This document shows positions 30,743 to 39,323 of a DNA stretch of 46,411 nt, one piece after another. The position numbers and the translations under genes are program-made. Within the stretch, counting starts at the first letter, position 1. Each line of letters begins with the position of its first letter. The stretch lies in contig DASUTB010000024.1 in assembly GCA_036374835.1 (NCBI GenBank), forward strand, positions 1 to 46,411. The letters are read 5' to 3'. The notes beneath the pieces were generated by a model that was not told the origin of the DNA, did not search any database, and saw only the letters and a program-made list of their open reading frames with translations. The stretch comes from DASUTB01 sp036374835. GTDB lineage: Bacteria > Actinomycetota > Actinomycetes > Jiangellales > Jiangellaceae.

Positions 30743-32304
30743 CCGACGTCGATCAGCGCGTTGAATTCCGCCTCGCTGATCCGTCCGTCCTTCACCTCGA
30801 CGTAGGCGACCGGCTGGCCGGCCACGCCGTCCGGCAGGTCGAGCTGGACGAGGTAGTGCCCAGAGTCGACGTGCGCGAACCCGAACCAGCCAGAGCCGTC
30901 GGACCGCGTCGTGGCTTCATCGCCGCCGGTGAGCGGGCGCAGCGTGACGTCGACCTGATCCAGCGGGGTGCCGTCGGGCAGTCCCAGCGTGCCGGTGACG
31001 TGCCCGTCCGACGGGTCGGTCTTCCACGTCATCTCCGGTACGGCCGCCTCGTGCTCGAACGGCGCACCGGGTGCGGTCAGGGCGGCGGCCAGAGCACCCC
31101 GCTCGGCCGAGCGGTCCTCCCACGGCCCGCCGACGTAGGCGTTGCTCGGGTTGGCGTACGAGTAGCCGCTCCAACCTGCCGCGACATTGCCTGCGGCCGT
31201 GGGCTCGAGGATCTCCTCCACCTGCTCAACGGCGTCGGAAACCGAGTTGAGGTAGAGCGCGGGACCGTTGACGGCCTGGCGTTCGCCCTGCCAGTCGGCG
31301 ATGACCTCGGTCCACTCGGAGAACATCTGGTCCTGCGGCGGCAGCCAGTTGCGTTTGTAGTTCATCGCCACGACCGTGTCCATGATCCCTTCCTCGAGCC
31401 AGCCCTTCCAGTCCTGGAGGACCTCGGCGTAGGTGCGGGTTTGCTCCCATCCGCCGACCGACTGCGGCCCGAAGCCGTAGGTGATGCCGTCCATCGACAG
31501 CCGGGCCTGCGGGTCCACTTCCCACATGCCGAGGTAGATCTTGCGCACCAGCGCGGTGACCTGGGCACGGCGCCAGTCGCCCCATTCGGGGTCGTCAGCG
31601 GCGGGGACGTCCGTCCGTCCGGTCAGCGCCTGGAACCGCGCCACCGAGACGTCGTTGTAGCCCCAGTCGCTGTGCGACGTCGAGGAGTTGAAGTCCGGGT
31701 AGCGAACGTAGTCGAGGTTGATGCCGTCCACGTCGTACTCGCGCACGATGCTCTGGATCGCCTCGACGATGTAGTCGCGTGCGTCCGGGTGACCTGGGTC
31801 GACGTACACGTTGTTGCCGATCCGCTCGGTGCCGTCCGCGCGCTTGTTCACCCAGCGGTCGCGCCCCTCGGCCGTGAGGCCATGGGCGTTGGAGACGTGG
31901 TCCGGCGAACTGTGCGGCGTCGCCGAGTTCCACATCGTGTTGACGTTGACCCACGCGTGTACCTCGATGCCCTCGGCGTGCGCCGCCTCGATGATCGCAT
32001 CCAGCGGGTCGTACGGCTCCGGCGAGATGAACGCGTCGGTACGCGGGTACAACGCCCGGTTGCAGAAGCAGTCGTACCGCCGCGCGGTCTGGACGATCAA
32101 CGCGTTGGCGTTGATCGCCACGGCGTCGGCGACCAACTCCTCGACCTGCTCCTGGGTGTAGATACCCTGGTTAAACGCGTCCACCCAGTAGCTGCGCCAC
32201 TGCTCGGGCGGGTCTGGGTCAGCAGATGCCGGCGGCACAACTACGAACGAGCCGGCCAGCAGCCCGGTCAGCGCCAGCGCACCGGTGAGCAATCGTCGTT
32301 TCAT
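30739..32304 (-). CDS. Secreted GHL10-family glycoside hydrolase (DigH-like)
   Basis: 521 aa from ATG 32304 (TTGGAGGGAAG upstream; the in-frame ATG at 32349 is discounted). Residues 1-29 are a Sec signal peptide ending ASA. Residues ~35-420 match the GHL10 TIM barrel: RSYWVDAFNQGIYTQEQVEE, a mid-domain EGIEVHAWVNVNTMWN, and EYDVDGINLDYVRYPD. The C-terminal ~90 residues form a carboxypeptidase-regulatory-like beta domain. E. coli DigH (YddW), a GHL10 member, cleaves peptide-free (denuded) peptidoglycan glycans. The divergent operon has MurQ, AnmK and an amino-sugar importer, so a cell-wall glycan substrate is likely. Control by the GntR protein through the shared region 32305-32490 is inferred. 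Confidence 0.85.
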   Translation of the reverse strand: MKRRLLTGALALTGLLAGSFVVVPPASADPDPPEQWRSYWVDAFNQGIYTQEQVEELVADAVAINANALIVQTARRYDCFCNRALYPRTDAFISPEPYDPLDAIIEAAHAEGIEVHAWVNVNTMWNSATPHSSPDHVSNAHGLTAEGRDRWVNKRADGTERIGNNVYVDPGHPDARDYIVEAIQSIVREYDVDGINLDYVRYPDFNSSTSHSDWGYNDVSVARFQALTGRTDVPAADDPEWGDWRRAQVTALVRKIYLGMWEVDPQARLSMDGITYGFGPQSVGGWEQTRTYAEVLQDWKGWLEEGIMDTVVAMNYKRNWLPPQDQMFSEWTEVIADWQGERQAVNGPALYLNSVSDAVEQVEEILEPTAAGNVAAGWSGYSYANPSNAYVGGPWEDRSAERGALAAALTAPGAPFEHEAAVPEMTWKTDPSDGHVTGTLGLPDGTPLDQVDVTLRPLTGGDEATTRSDGSGWFGFAHVDSGHYLVQLDLPDGVAGQPVAYVEVKDGRISEAEFNALIDVG

Positions 32305-32333
32305 CTTCCCTCCAAGTGGTCGGTTGCGAATGA

Positions 32334-32435
32334 ATGGCCTAGACCACATCTCTGAAGGTAGATGAGATTGTAATATACGTCTAGACCAAAGCTCTAGAAA
32401 TTCCGCCGCTGGCCGGTTATAGTCCTAGACCACTG
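32334..32435. promoter_or_regulatory. Three DasR-box-like GntR sites in the divergent GHL10/gntR promoter region
   Basis: CTAGACC occurs three times in 90 bp: GGCCTAGACCACA (336-348 of 32 kb), GTCTAGACCAAAG (32379-32391) and GTCCTAGACCACTG (32422-32435), spaced 42 and 44 bp. Each keeps half of the GGTCTAGACC core known for DasR-type HutC regulators. A promoter TAGAAA (32395) - N17 - TATAGT (32418) toward the GntR gene has the third site over its start point. Confidence 0.65.
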
Positions 32436-32490
32436 ATGGACCACACAGCGCCGGTCCGAGGCTTTCGAGCCTCATCCCAGAGGATGGAGC

Positions 32491-33225
32491 ATGCGAACCG
32501 CGAAGTATCACTCGATTCGTGACGAGATCCTCGACCTGATCGCGGAGCTCGATGTCGGTGACGCGCTGCCTCCCGAGCGGACGCTGGCGCCACAGTTCGG
32601 TGTGTCCCGCATGACGCTACGGCGCGCGGTCGAGGAGTTGATCCGGGAAGGGCGGTTACAACGTCGCCACGGCTCCGGAACGTTCGTCGCCGAGCCCAAG
32701 ATCGCCCAGGGGCTCGCGGTCACATCGTTCTCCGAGGACATGAAGCAGCGTGGCGCGGTCCCGTCGTCGCGCACCCTCGGTGTCGACGAGGTGCACGCCG
32801 GTGCCCGGCTCGGCCGGGTGCTGGAGATCTCACCCGGCGACACGGTCGTCAAGGTGCTCCGGTTGCGCCTTGCCGACGACGCGCCGATGGCTCTCGAGAC
32901 GCTGCATGTGCCCCGATCGGTCGCCCCGCACCTGGACGGCGACTCGCTGACCGGGCGCTCGTTCTACGAACTGCTCGAAGCGGAGTACGGCATCGTCCTC
33001 GACGGTGGTGTGCAGACGATCGAGGCCACCGTCACCGACGAGACCGAATCGGAGTTCCTCGAGGTCCCGGTGCACTCGCCGGCGTTCCTCTTCGAGCGGA
33101 CGTCGCGCGCAACCGACGGGCGTGTCGTCGAGTTCGTCCGGTCGGTGTATCGCGGCGACCGGTACAAGTTCCGGGTAGAACTGCGCCCGCAAAGCGCGCC
33201 GACAACGAGGTCGGGCGAACGATGA
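32491..33225 (+). CDS. GntR/HutC-family transcriptional regulator (UTRA domain)
   Basis: 244 aa. Residues ~1-68 form the GntR winged helix (PPERTLAPQFGVSRMTLRRA, GRLQRRHGSGTFV); residues ~85-235 are a UTRA effector domain (TVVKVLRLRLADDAPMALET, LTGRSFYELLEAEYGI, FERTSRATDGRVVEF). HutC-type regulators with UTRA often sense sugar phosphates such as GlcN-6-P. It is the first gene of the operon; its stop overlaps the kinase start (ATGA at 33222-33225). The CTAGACC boxes upstream suggest autoregulation and shared control with the divergent hydrolase. Confidence 0.93.
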   Translation: MRTAKYHSIRDEILDLIAELDVGDALPPERTLAPQFGVSRMTLRRAVEELIREGRLQRRHGSGTFVAEPKIAQGLAVTSFSEDMKQRGAVPSSRTLGVDEVHAGARLGRVLEISPGDTVVKVLRLRLADDAPMALETLHVPRSVAPHLDGDSLTGRSFYELLEAEYGIVLDGGVQTIEATVTDETESEFLEVPVHSPAFLFERTSRATDGRVVEFVRSVYRGDRYKFRVELRPQSAPTTRSGER

Positions 33226-34202
33226 CCGTCTTGGCGATCGACGTCGGCCGGACGGCCCTGCGGGCCGCGGTCTTCACCGACGGTGCCCGGGGTTCGTCCA
33301 TCCGCCTCGACAGCGGTGCCACACTCTCGGACCCGGACGGGCCGCGCCGGGTCGCCAGGGGTGTTGAGACGGCGTTGCGCGCTCTTGGGGACGACCCTAC
33401 TGCCGACGTCGGCACGATTGTCGTGGCCGCCGCCGGCGCGGTATCCCGTCCCGACCATGCCGAAGCCCTCGCGGACGCCCTGGTCGCGCTTGAACGCCCG
33501 GGCCACCCGGAGATCGTGGTGACCACGGACGTCTTCGCCGCCCATGCAGGAGCGCTCGGCGGCCGGCCAGGAGTGGTGATCGCCGCCGGCACCGGCGCAG
33601 TAGCGTGCGCGATCGATGCCAAGGGTGGCGTGCGGCTCGTGGACGGCGCCGGCTACCTGATCGGCGATGCCGGCAGCGGCTTCGCCGTCGGGCGCGCCGG
33701 GCTAGCCGCGGCACTGCGTCACCACGACGGCCGTCCGGGCGGATCGGCCCGGCTCGCGTCGGCGGCAGCCGACCGGTTCGGCCCGCTCGGCGAGCTTCCC
33801 GGCAAAGTGCATGGCGGGCCGTCACCCGTGCGCACCGTCGCCTCGTTCGTACCGTCGGTCGCCGATGCCGCGCGTGCCGGTGACCCGGTCGCAGCGGCGA
33901 TCTGGCGCGACGCAGTCTGCGACCTTGCCGAGACCGCGATCGCTGCGTGCGAGGCGCTACCCGAGCCGGACCGCCGCGTCGCGGTCACGGGCAGTCTGTT
34001 CGACCTCACCGATCTTGTGGCCGAGCCGTTCTCGACCGCAGTGACGGCTGCCGCACCCGACACGACGGTGCGCGCGGCCGCAGCCGATGCCACGACCGGG
34101 GCCGCACGGTTCGCGGACCCGCCGGCCGGCATCTACGAAAATCTGCTGCTCCGCCGGCCGTCGAGCCATCCGGCACGGCGCCGTTGGGCCAGCAGCGCAT
34201 AA
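33222..34202 (+). CDS. BadF/BadG-type kinase, probable amino-sugar kinase
   Basis: 326 aa of the ASKHA superfamily: LAIDVGRTALRAAVF (phosphate 1), VVAAAGAVS, VVTTDVFAAHAGALGG with a likely catalytic Asp, GVVIAAGTGAVACA, DGAGYLIGDAGSGFAVGR and the adenosine part VAVTGSLFDL. The family includes GlcNAc kinases and Clostridium MurK, which phosphorylates GlcNAc and MurNAc. Here, next to MurQ and AnmK, MurNAc and/or GlcNAc 6-phosphorylation after import is the best guess. The start overlaps the GntR stop. The C-terminus is Arg-rich and slightly extended. Confidence 0.87.
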   Translation: MTVLAIDVGRTALRAAVFTDGARGSSIRLDSGATLSDPDGPRRVARGVETALRALGDDPTADVGTIVVAAAGAVSRPDHAEALADALVALERPGHPEIVVTTDVFAAHAGALGGRPGVVIAAGTGAVACAIDAKGGVRLVDGAGYLIGDAGSGFAVGRAGLAAALRHHDGRPGGSARLASAAADRFGPLGELPGKVHGGPSPVRTVASFVPSVADAARAGDPVAAAIWRDAVCDLAETAIAACEALPEPDRRVAVTGSLFDLTDLVAEPFSTAVTAAAPDTTVRAAAADATTGAARFADPPAGIYENLLLRRPSSHPARRRWASSA

Positions 34203-34235
34203 CCGAAATTTCCAAATAGGAAGGAAGGGAGCACC

Positions 34236-35558
34236 ATGCGAACAGGGAGGATGACGTCCCTCACGGCCGGTGTCGGTGCACTTGCACTGCTGCTTGCCGC
34301 CTGCGGCGATGAGGGTGACGGTGAAACCACCGACGACACAACCGAAGAGGACTCGGAAGACGAGACCGCGGAGGAACCGGCCGGAGAGGAGGCGGCGCTG
34401 TCGGGTGACCTGACGGTGTGGATCATGGAGCCGGGCAACCCGGATGTCCAGGCGACGATCGACGGCTTCGGCGAAGAGTTCGAGCAGATGCACGAGGGCG
34501 TCGCGATCAACATCGACTACGTGCCGTGGGCCAACGCGCACGACCAGTTCACCACCGGCATCGCCGGCGGCCAGGTGCCCGACCTTGCCGAGATGGGCAA
34601 CACCTGGACGCCCGAGTTCGCCGAGCTCGGCGCGTTCGCAGCGGTCGAACCGCCGGAGGGCGTCGAGTTCGTCGAAGGGCTCGCACAGTCGGCCACGATG
34701 GATGGCAGCACGTACGGTTACCCGTGGTATGCCGGTGCGCGTGGGCTCATCTACCGCACCGACATCTTCGAACAGGCCGGGGTGGACGTGCCGACGACGT
34801 GGGAAGAGTTGCTCGAGGTCGGCGACACCATCGCCGCCGAGACCGACATCGCACCGATCCGTGCGGCCGGCGGTTACCAGCACATGTTCCAGCCACTTGT
34901 CTGGAACGCCGGCGGCGACATCGCCACGCAGGAGGGCGACGCTTGGACGCCGGGCTTCGACACCGAAGCCGGCTACGAGGCCCTCGGCTTCGTCAAGGAG
35001 CTCTGGGACAAGGGCTGGTCGCCCGAGGGTGCCGTGCAGTGGAACTCGGTGGATGTGCGGGACGACTTCACCAACGAAGGCGCCGCGATGATGATCGGCG
35101 GCGGCTGGGACCTGCGAGCCATCCTGAACGCCAACCCGGATCTCGAGGGCAAGGTCGGGACGGCGCTCGTCCCCGCAGGTCCGGCCGGCAACCAGGACGT
35201 CTTCGCCGGCGGCAGCAACCTCGTCGTCTTCGAGGAGTCCGAACAGCAGGAACTCGCGAAGGCGTTCGCCGAGTTCATGATCGAGCCGGATAACGCGAAG
35301 GCGTTCGCCGACCAGATCGGCTTCCTGCCGGGTACAGTCGCCGGTGTTGAGGAAACTGTCGGCGGTGACGACCTGTTCGGTGTGTTCGGCGACCAGTTCG
35401 TCGAGCACTCGCGCGCCTACCCCGTCGCCGGCTGGTGGGGAGCCGTTGAGGGCAACGCGACGATTCCGAACGAGGTGCAGCGGATGATGCTCGGTGAGAT
35501 CTCGGTGGAGGAGGCGGCCGCGAACATCGACGCCGGCCTCGCCGACGCCATCGGATAG
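34236..35558 (+). CDS. Sugar ABC transporter substrate-binding lipoprotein
   Basis: 440 aa. Lipobox LLLAAC with C23 and an acidic linker to residue ~55; then a cluster-B/family 1 sugar-binding fold: LTVWIMEPGNPDVQATIDGF, INIDYVPWANAHDQF, GQVPDLAEMGNTW, YPWYAGARGLIYRTDIFEQA and PTTWEELLEVGD. Strong ribosome site (AGGAAGGGAG). Two permease genes follow at once (stop and next ATG 2 bp apart). The neighbours point to an amino sugar such as MurNAc, GlcNAc-MurNAc or anhydro-MurNAc as ligand; the sequence alone does not show it. Confidence 0.93.
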   Translation: MRTGRMTSLTAGVGALALLLAACGDEGDGETTDDTTEEDSEDETAEEPAGEEAALSGDLTVWIMEPGNPDVQATIDGFGEEFEQMHEGVAINIDYVPWANAHDQFTTGIAGGQVPDLAEMGNTWTPEFAELGAFAAVEPPEGVEFVEGLAQSATMDGSTYGYPWYAGARGLIYRTDIFEQAGVDVPTTWEELLEVGDTIAAETDIAPIRAAGGYQHMFQPLVWNAGGDIATQEGDAWTPGFDTEAGYEALGFVKELWDKGWSPEGAVQWNSVDVRDDFTNEGAAMMIGGGWDLRAILNANPDLEGKVGTALVPAGPAGNQDVFAGGSNLVVFEESEQQELAKAFAEFMIEPDNAKAFADQIGFLPGTVAGVEETVGGDDLFGVFGDQFVEHSRAYPVAGWWGAVEGNATIPNEVQRMMLGEISVEEAAANIDAGLADAIG

Positions 35559-35560
35559 GT

Positions 35561-36550
35561 ATGAGCACGACCGTTCCAACGGGCCGGCGGCAGGGTACCG
35601 ACCGTGCCGCCGGCCCACCGGCGGAGTCCCGTCGTGCCAGGCTGGGGCGCTCGTACCGGAACATGTTCGACAACCGGCTGCTGCCGATCCTGCTGGTCGC
35701 GCCGGCCATCGTGGTCATCGGCGGTCTCATCGGTTACCCGGTGATCCGCACGGCTTGGCTGTCCTTCACCGACGCCGATCTCGGCTCTCTGATCTCCGGT
35801 GAGATGTCGTGGGTCGGCCTCGACAACTACGTCGATGCGCTGAGCGATCCGACGCTGCGCCGCGCCATCGTCGCCACGATCCTGTTCGGGTTGTCGTGCG
35901 TCGTTGGCACGATGCTGGTCGGCATCGCGGTCGCGCTGCTGCTCAACCGGGCCTTCCGCGGCCGCACGTTGCTCGGCGTTCTTGTGCTGCTGCCGTGGGC
36001 GATACCGCACGTCGCGGCGTCGCTGGTGTGGCGGTGGATCTTCAACGACCAGTACGGCGTGCTGAACTGGATGCTCAGCTCGCTCGGGTTCTCGTCGCTC
36101 GACGGCTACTCCTGGTTCAACAACTGGCTGACCGCGTTCACTGTGATCGGCGTCGTGGTGATCTGGCAGTCGTTCCCGCTGGTCTCGCTCGTCCTGCTGG
36201 CCGGGCTGCAGACGATCCCGACCGAGGTAACAGAGGCGGCACGGATCGACGGCGCGAGCGCGTGGCAGCGCACCCGGCTGGTCGTGCTGCCGATGCTCAA
36301 GCCACTGCTGCTGGTCCTGATCGTTATCTCGACCATCTGGGACTTCAAGATCTTCGATCAGATCTACGTCCTGACCGACGGTGGGCCCGCGCGCCGTACC
36401 GAGGTACTTGCATACACCGCCTACCGAGAGGCGTTCACCCAGAGCGACTACGGCCTCGGTTCGGCCCTTGCCATGATCCTCTTCGTCATCTTGATCATTG
36501 CAACCCTCCTATACGTCCGGCTGATCCGGGACGAGGAGGAGGTTCGATGA
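35561..36550 (+). CDS. Sugar ABC transporter permease (MalF/UgpA type)
   Basis: 329 aa, six membrane segments after a basic N-terminal tail. Opening LLPILLVAPAIVVIGGLIGY and the EAA loop TEAARIDGASAWQRTRLVVL are diagnostic. Its start is 2 bp after the binding-protein stop, and its stop overlaps the next permease (ATGA at 36547-36550), so the three subunits are made together. Confidence 0.94.
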   Translation: MSTTVPTGRRQGTDRAAGPPAESRRARLGRSYRNMFDNRLLPILLVAPAIVVIGGLIGYPVIRTAWLSFTDADLGSLISGEMSWVGLDNYVDALSDPTLRRAIVATILFGLSCVVGTMLVGIAVALLLNRAFRGRTLLGVLVLLPWAIPHVAASLVWRWIFNDQYGVLNWMLSSLGFSSLDGYSWFNNWLTAFTVIGVVVIWQSFPLVSLVLLAGLQTIPTEVTEAARIDGASAWQRTRLVVLPMLKPLLLVLIVISTIWDFKIFDQIYVLTDGGPARRTEVLAYTAYREAFTQSDYGLGSALAMILFVILIIATLLYVRLIRDEEEVR

Positions 36551-37416
36551 GTGCCCCGGCGCGTCCCATGATGTCAACGGCCGCGGCGATCCGGCGCCGC
36601 CGCCGGTCGTCTCTGCTGACGTATCTGGCGGCGATCCTCGTCGGCCTGTTCGCGGTCTTCCCGCTGTTCTGGATGGTTCTCACGTCGGTCAAGCCGAACT
36701 CCGACATCATCACCCCGGAACCGGTCTGGTGGCCGTCGGAGTTCGTGTTCGACCGCTATCCCGGTGTGCTTGACGCCGGGTTCACCACCTACTTGCGGAA
36801 CTCGCTGCTGGTTGCCGCGGGCACTACTCTGCTCGGCCTGGTAGTGGCGACGTTGGCCGGCTACGCGTTGGCCCGCTTCCAGCTGCCGCTACGCCGTTAC
36901 CTCGTGCTGCTGATCCTGGCGACGCAGCTCTTCCCGTTGATCGTGCTGCTCATCCCGCTGTTCGTCGTGATGCGCAACCTCGGGTTGCTCGGCAGCCTGT
37001 GGGGATTGATCATCGCCTATCTGGCGTTCATCACTCCGCTGACGATATGGATCCTGCGCGGCTTCTTCCTCTCGATCCCGGCCGATCTCGAGGAGGCTGC
37101 GCAGATCGACGGCTGCACCCGGTTCGGCGCGATGTGGCGGGTGATCCTGCCGCTCGCCGGTCCGGGAATCGCCGCGTCGGCGATCTTCGCGTGGATCGCC
37201 GCGTGGAACGAGTTCCTCATGGCGCTGACGTTCCTCAAGGCCGACGAGCTACGCACGCTTCCCGTGGGGCTGGCCCAGTTCTCCGGCCTGGAGCAGACCG
37301 ACCACGGCGCGATCATGGCGGCGAGCACGCTGTTCACCATCCCGGTTGTGATCTTCTTTTTGTTCGTCCACAGGCGGCTGACCACGGGAATGGTCGCCGG
37401 CGCGGTGAAGGGGTGA
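36547..37416 (+). CDS. Sugar ABC transporter permease (MalG/UgpE type)
   Basis: 289 aa, six membrane segments, FPLFWMVLTSVKPNSDI near the N-terminus and the EAA loop EEAAQIDGCTRFGAMWRVIL. ATG 36547 overlaps the previous stop; a much longer open frame beginning at 35809 is the shadow of the other permease. No ATPase gene is in this operon, so an ATPase shared by several importers (MsiK type, as in Streptomyces) is expected elsewhere. Confidence 0.94.
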   Translation: MSAPARPMMSTAAAIRRRRRSSLLTYLAAILVGLFAVFPLFWMVLTSVKPNSDIITPEPVWWPSEFVFDRYPGVLDAGFTTYLRNSLLVAAGTTLLGLVVATLAGYALARFQLPLRRYLVLLILATQLFPLIVLLIPLFVVMRNLGLLGSLWGLIIAYLAFITPLTIWILRGFFLSIPADLEEAAQIDGCTRFGAMWRVILPLAGPGIAASAIFAWIAAWNEFLMALTFLKADELRTLPVGLAQFSGLEQTDHGAIMAASTLFTIPVVIFFLFVHRRLTTGMVAGAVKG

Positions 37417-37422
37417 GTGGTC

Positions 37423-38424
37423 ATGGCCATCGGGACCAGCTACTTCGGCAACCGGATCCTGCGGCACGTCGCCGCGGACATGGAGGGCCTGGCCGCCGCC
37501 GGCTTCACCGGCGTTCTGCACACGTACTCCGAGAACGACCTGGCGTACTACCGCGGTCAGATGGAGCGGATCGTCGCGGCGTCGCATGACGCGGGCCTGG
37601 AAGTCCAGGTCGGTCCGTGGGGCCTCGGCGGAGTGTTCGGCGGCGAGGCGGAGTCGATCTTCGCGATGCGTTATCCGGAGCTCGGCCAGGTGTTCGCCGA
37701 CGGCCGCCGTGTCGGCGCACCGTGCCCGAGCCGGCCGGAGTTCCGCGCCTACGTCCGTGAATGGGCGAGCGCCGCGGTCGAGTCCGGGGCGGACCGCATC
37801 TTCTGGGACGAGCCGCACTGGTCGCACCCGGCACGGTTCGACGAACCGGCGACGAACTGGACCTGTGCGTGCGAGTCGTGCCGGGATCTGTTCCACGAAC
37901 GGTTCGGCGAGCCGATGCCGGCCGAGCTGACTGCCGAGGTCAGGGCGTTCCGCGAGAGCGTGCTCATGGAGCTGCTGACCGACCTCGTCGCACACGTCAG
38001 GGCGCTCGGGGGACGCTCGACGATCTGCCTGCTGCCGCCAGTCGAGGGCTTGCACGTCGGCATCGACGGCTGGGAGCCGGTGGCGGCGATCGACGGGCTC
38101 GATACCCTTGCGACCGATCCCTACTGGTCGTTCTTCGAGCAGGACGCCGCCGAGTACGTGGGTGGCCAGTCGGTGCGGCTGCACAACCTCGCCGTGAAGC
38201 ACGACGTCCGGCCGCAGGTCTGGATCCAAGGCTTCCGGCTAGGGCCGGAACAGGCCGGCGAGATTCACGCGGCCGTCGCGGCGGCCCGCGCCGCCGGCGT
38301 CGACGACTTGTGGACGTGGGGTTACGACGCCGCCGGGCACATGAGCTACCTGGGCACCCGTGAACCCGAACGGGTGTGGGCCGAGCTCGTCGCGGCATTG
38401 ACAGGACGGGGGAGTGATGGCTGA
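37423..38424 (+). CDS. Cytoplasmic TIM-barrel protein, glycoside-hydrolase-like, function unknown
   Basis: 333 aa, no signal peptide; ATG 37423 with AAGGGGTG upstream, 6 bp after the permease stop. Repeated alpha/beta segments: GFTGVLHTYSENDLAYYRGQ, GLEVQVGPWGLGGVFGG, SGADRIFWDEPHW, STICLLPPVEGLHVG, VRPQVWIQGFRLGPEQAG and DDLWTWGYDAAGHMSYLG. These look like a TIM barrel with acidic residues (D and E of FWDEPHW) at a strand end, as in glycoside hydrolases. Cys pairs (CACESC) are present. No named family comes to mind. Its place between the importer and MurQ suggests it works on the imported sugar, for example by splitting a disaccharide in the cytoplasm (inference). Confidence 0.8.
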   Translation: MAIGTSYFGNRILRHVAADMEGLAAAGFTGVLHTYSENDLAYYRGQMERIVAASHDAGLEVQVGPWGLGGVFGGEAESIFAMRYPELGQVFADGRRVGAPCPSRPEFRAYVREWASAAVESGADRIFWDEPHWSHPARFDEPATNWTCACESCRDLFHERFGEPMPAELTAEVRAFRESVLMELLTDLVAHVRALGGRSTICLLPPVEGLHVGIDGWEPVAAIDGLDTLATDPYWSFFEQDAAEYVGGQSVRLHNLAVKHDVRPQVWIQGFRLGPEQAGEIHAAVAAARAAGVDDLWTWGYDAAGHMSYLGTREPERVWAELVAALTGRGSDG

Positions 38425-39319
38425 GGATCTCGACCGCTTGGATACCGAGGGCCGCCTACCGGAGGCGGCCGACCTCGACCGGATGAGCACGATGGAGCAG
38501 CTGGCGCTGATGGGCCGGCAGGACCGGATCGCCGTCGAGGCGGTCGCGGCGGCCCGGCCGCAACTCGCTCAGGCGATCGACCTGGCCGCCGAGCGGCTGC
38601 GCCGTGGCGGCCGGCTCATCGAGTTGGGTGCCGGGACGCCGGGACGGCTGGCGGTGCTGGACGCGGCCGAATGCGGCCCGACCTTCGGCGCGGACGACCA
38701 GGTGATCGCGGTGATGGCCGGCGGTATGCAGGCGATGCGCGACGCCATCGAGGGCAGCGAGGACGACTTCGCGCTAGGAGTATCGGACGTGCGCCAACTT
38801 GCCGTAGGCGCCGACGACGTGGTGGTAGCGGTGAGCGCGTCCGGTCGGACACCGTACGTGCTGGGCGCGCTGGAACTCGCACGTGAGGTGGGTGCGTTGA
38901 CCGTCGGAGTGGTGAACAACCGCGGATCTGTGCTGGCCGGCATGTGCGACGTCGCCATCGAAGTGCCGACGGGTCCGGAGATCGTCTCCGGCTCCACCCG
39001 GCTCAAGGCGGGCACGGCGCAAAAGCTCGTGCTCAACTCGATTTCCACACTGGTGATGGTCAAGCTCGGCCGGACGTTCGGCGACCTGATGGTGGACGTG
39101 CGCGCCTCCAACGCCAAGCTGCGCCGCCGAGCCCACCGCACCGTGATGGAGGGAAGCGGCGCCGCGGATGCCGAGGTCGCCGCGGCGCTGGAGGATGCGG
39201 ACGGCGAGATCAAAGTGGCTCTGGTGATGCTGCTCGCCGGCGTGAACGCCGAGCAGGCACGTGCCAGGCTCGCCGCGTCCGGCGGCCACGTCCGCCGTGC
39301 GGCCGCGTCCGACCGCTGA
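38417..39319 (+). CDS. murQ: MurQ-like N-acetylmuramic acid 6-phosphate etherase
   Basis: 300 aa SIS-domain protein. MurQ blocks: GGRLIELGAGTPGRLAVLDA, the ECGPTFG segment with E85, EGSEDDF with E115 (the two catalytic Glu equivalents), VSASGRTPYV (140-148), GSTRLKAGTAQKLVLNSIST and a late FGDLMVDVRASNAKLRRRA. MurQ splits MurNAc-6-P into GlcNAc-6-P and D-lactate. It differs from the usual [21 protein letters not shown] at a few loop places, most visibly Ser to Pro. The ATG at 38417 overlaps the end of the previous gene; a GTG at 38414 is possible. Followed by a long inverted repeat and AnmK. Confidence 0.9.
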   Translation: MAEDLDRLDTEGRLPEAADLDRMSTMEQLALMGRQDRIAVEAVAAARPQLAQAIDLAAERLRRGGRLIELGAGTPGRLAVLDAAECGPTFGADDQVIAVMAGGMQAMRDAIEGSEDDFALGVSDVRQLAVGADDVVVAVSASGRTPYVLGALELAREVGALTVGVVNNRGSVLAGMCDVAIEVPTGPEIVSGSTRLKAGTAQKLVLNSISTLVMVKLGRTFGDLMVDVRASNAKLRRRAHRTVMEGSGAADAEVAAALEDADGEIKVALVMLLAGVNAEQARARLAASGGHVRRAAASDR

Positions 39320-39323
39320 CGAA

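Noticed and set aside
30730..32355. 541-codon open frame on the plus strand opposite the GHL10 gene
   Set aside because: Low-complexity Arg/Val/Asp composition; the minus frame has a signal peptide, family motifs and a ribosome site.
33957..35618. 553-codon minus-strand frame opposite the ABC binding-protein gene
   Set aside because: No motif and no ribosome site; the plus frame is a clear lipoprotein.
35809..36546. Long N-terminal extension of the second permease
   Set aside because: It overlaps the first permease gene in another frame and has shadow composition; ATG 36547 with ATGA coupling is the natural start.
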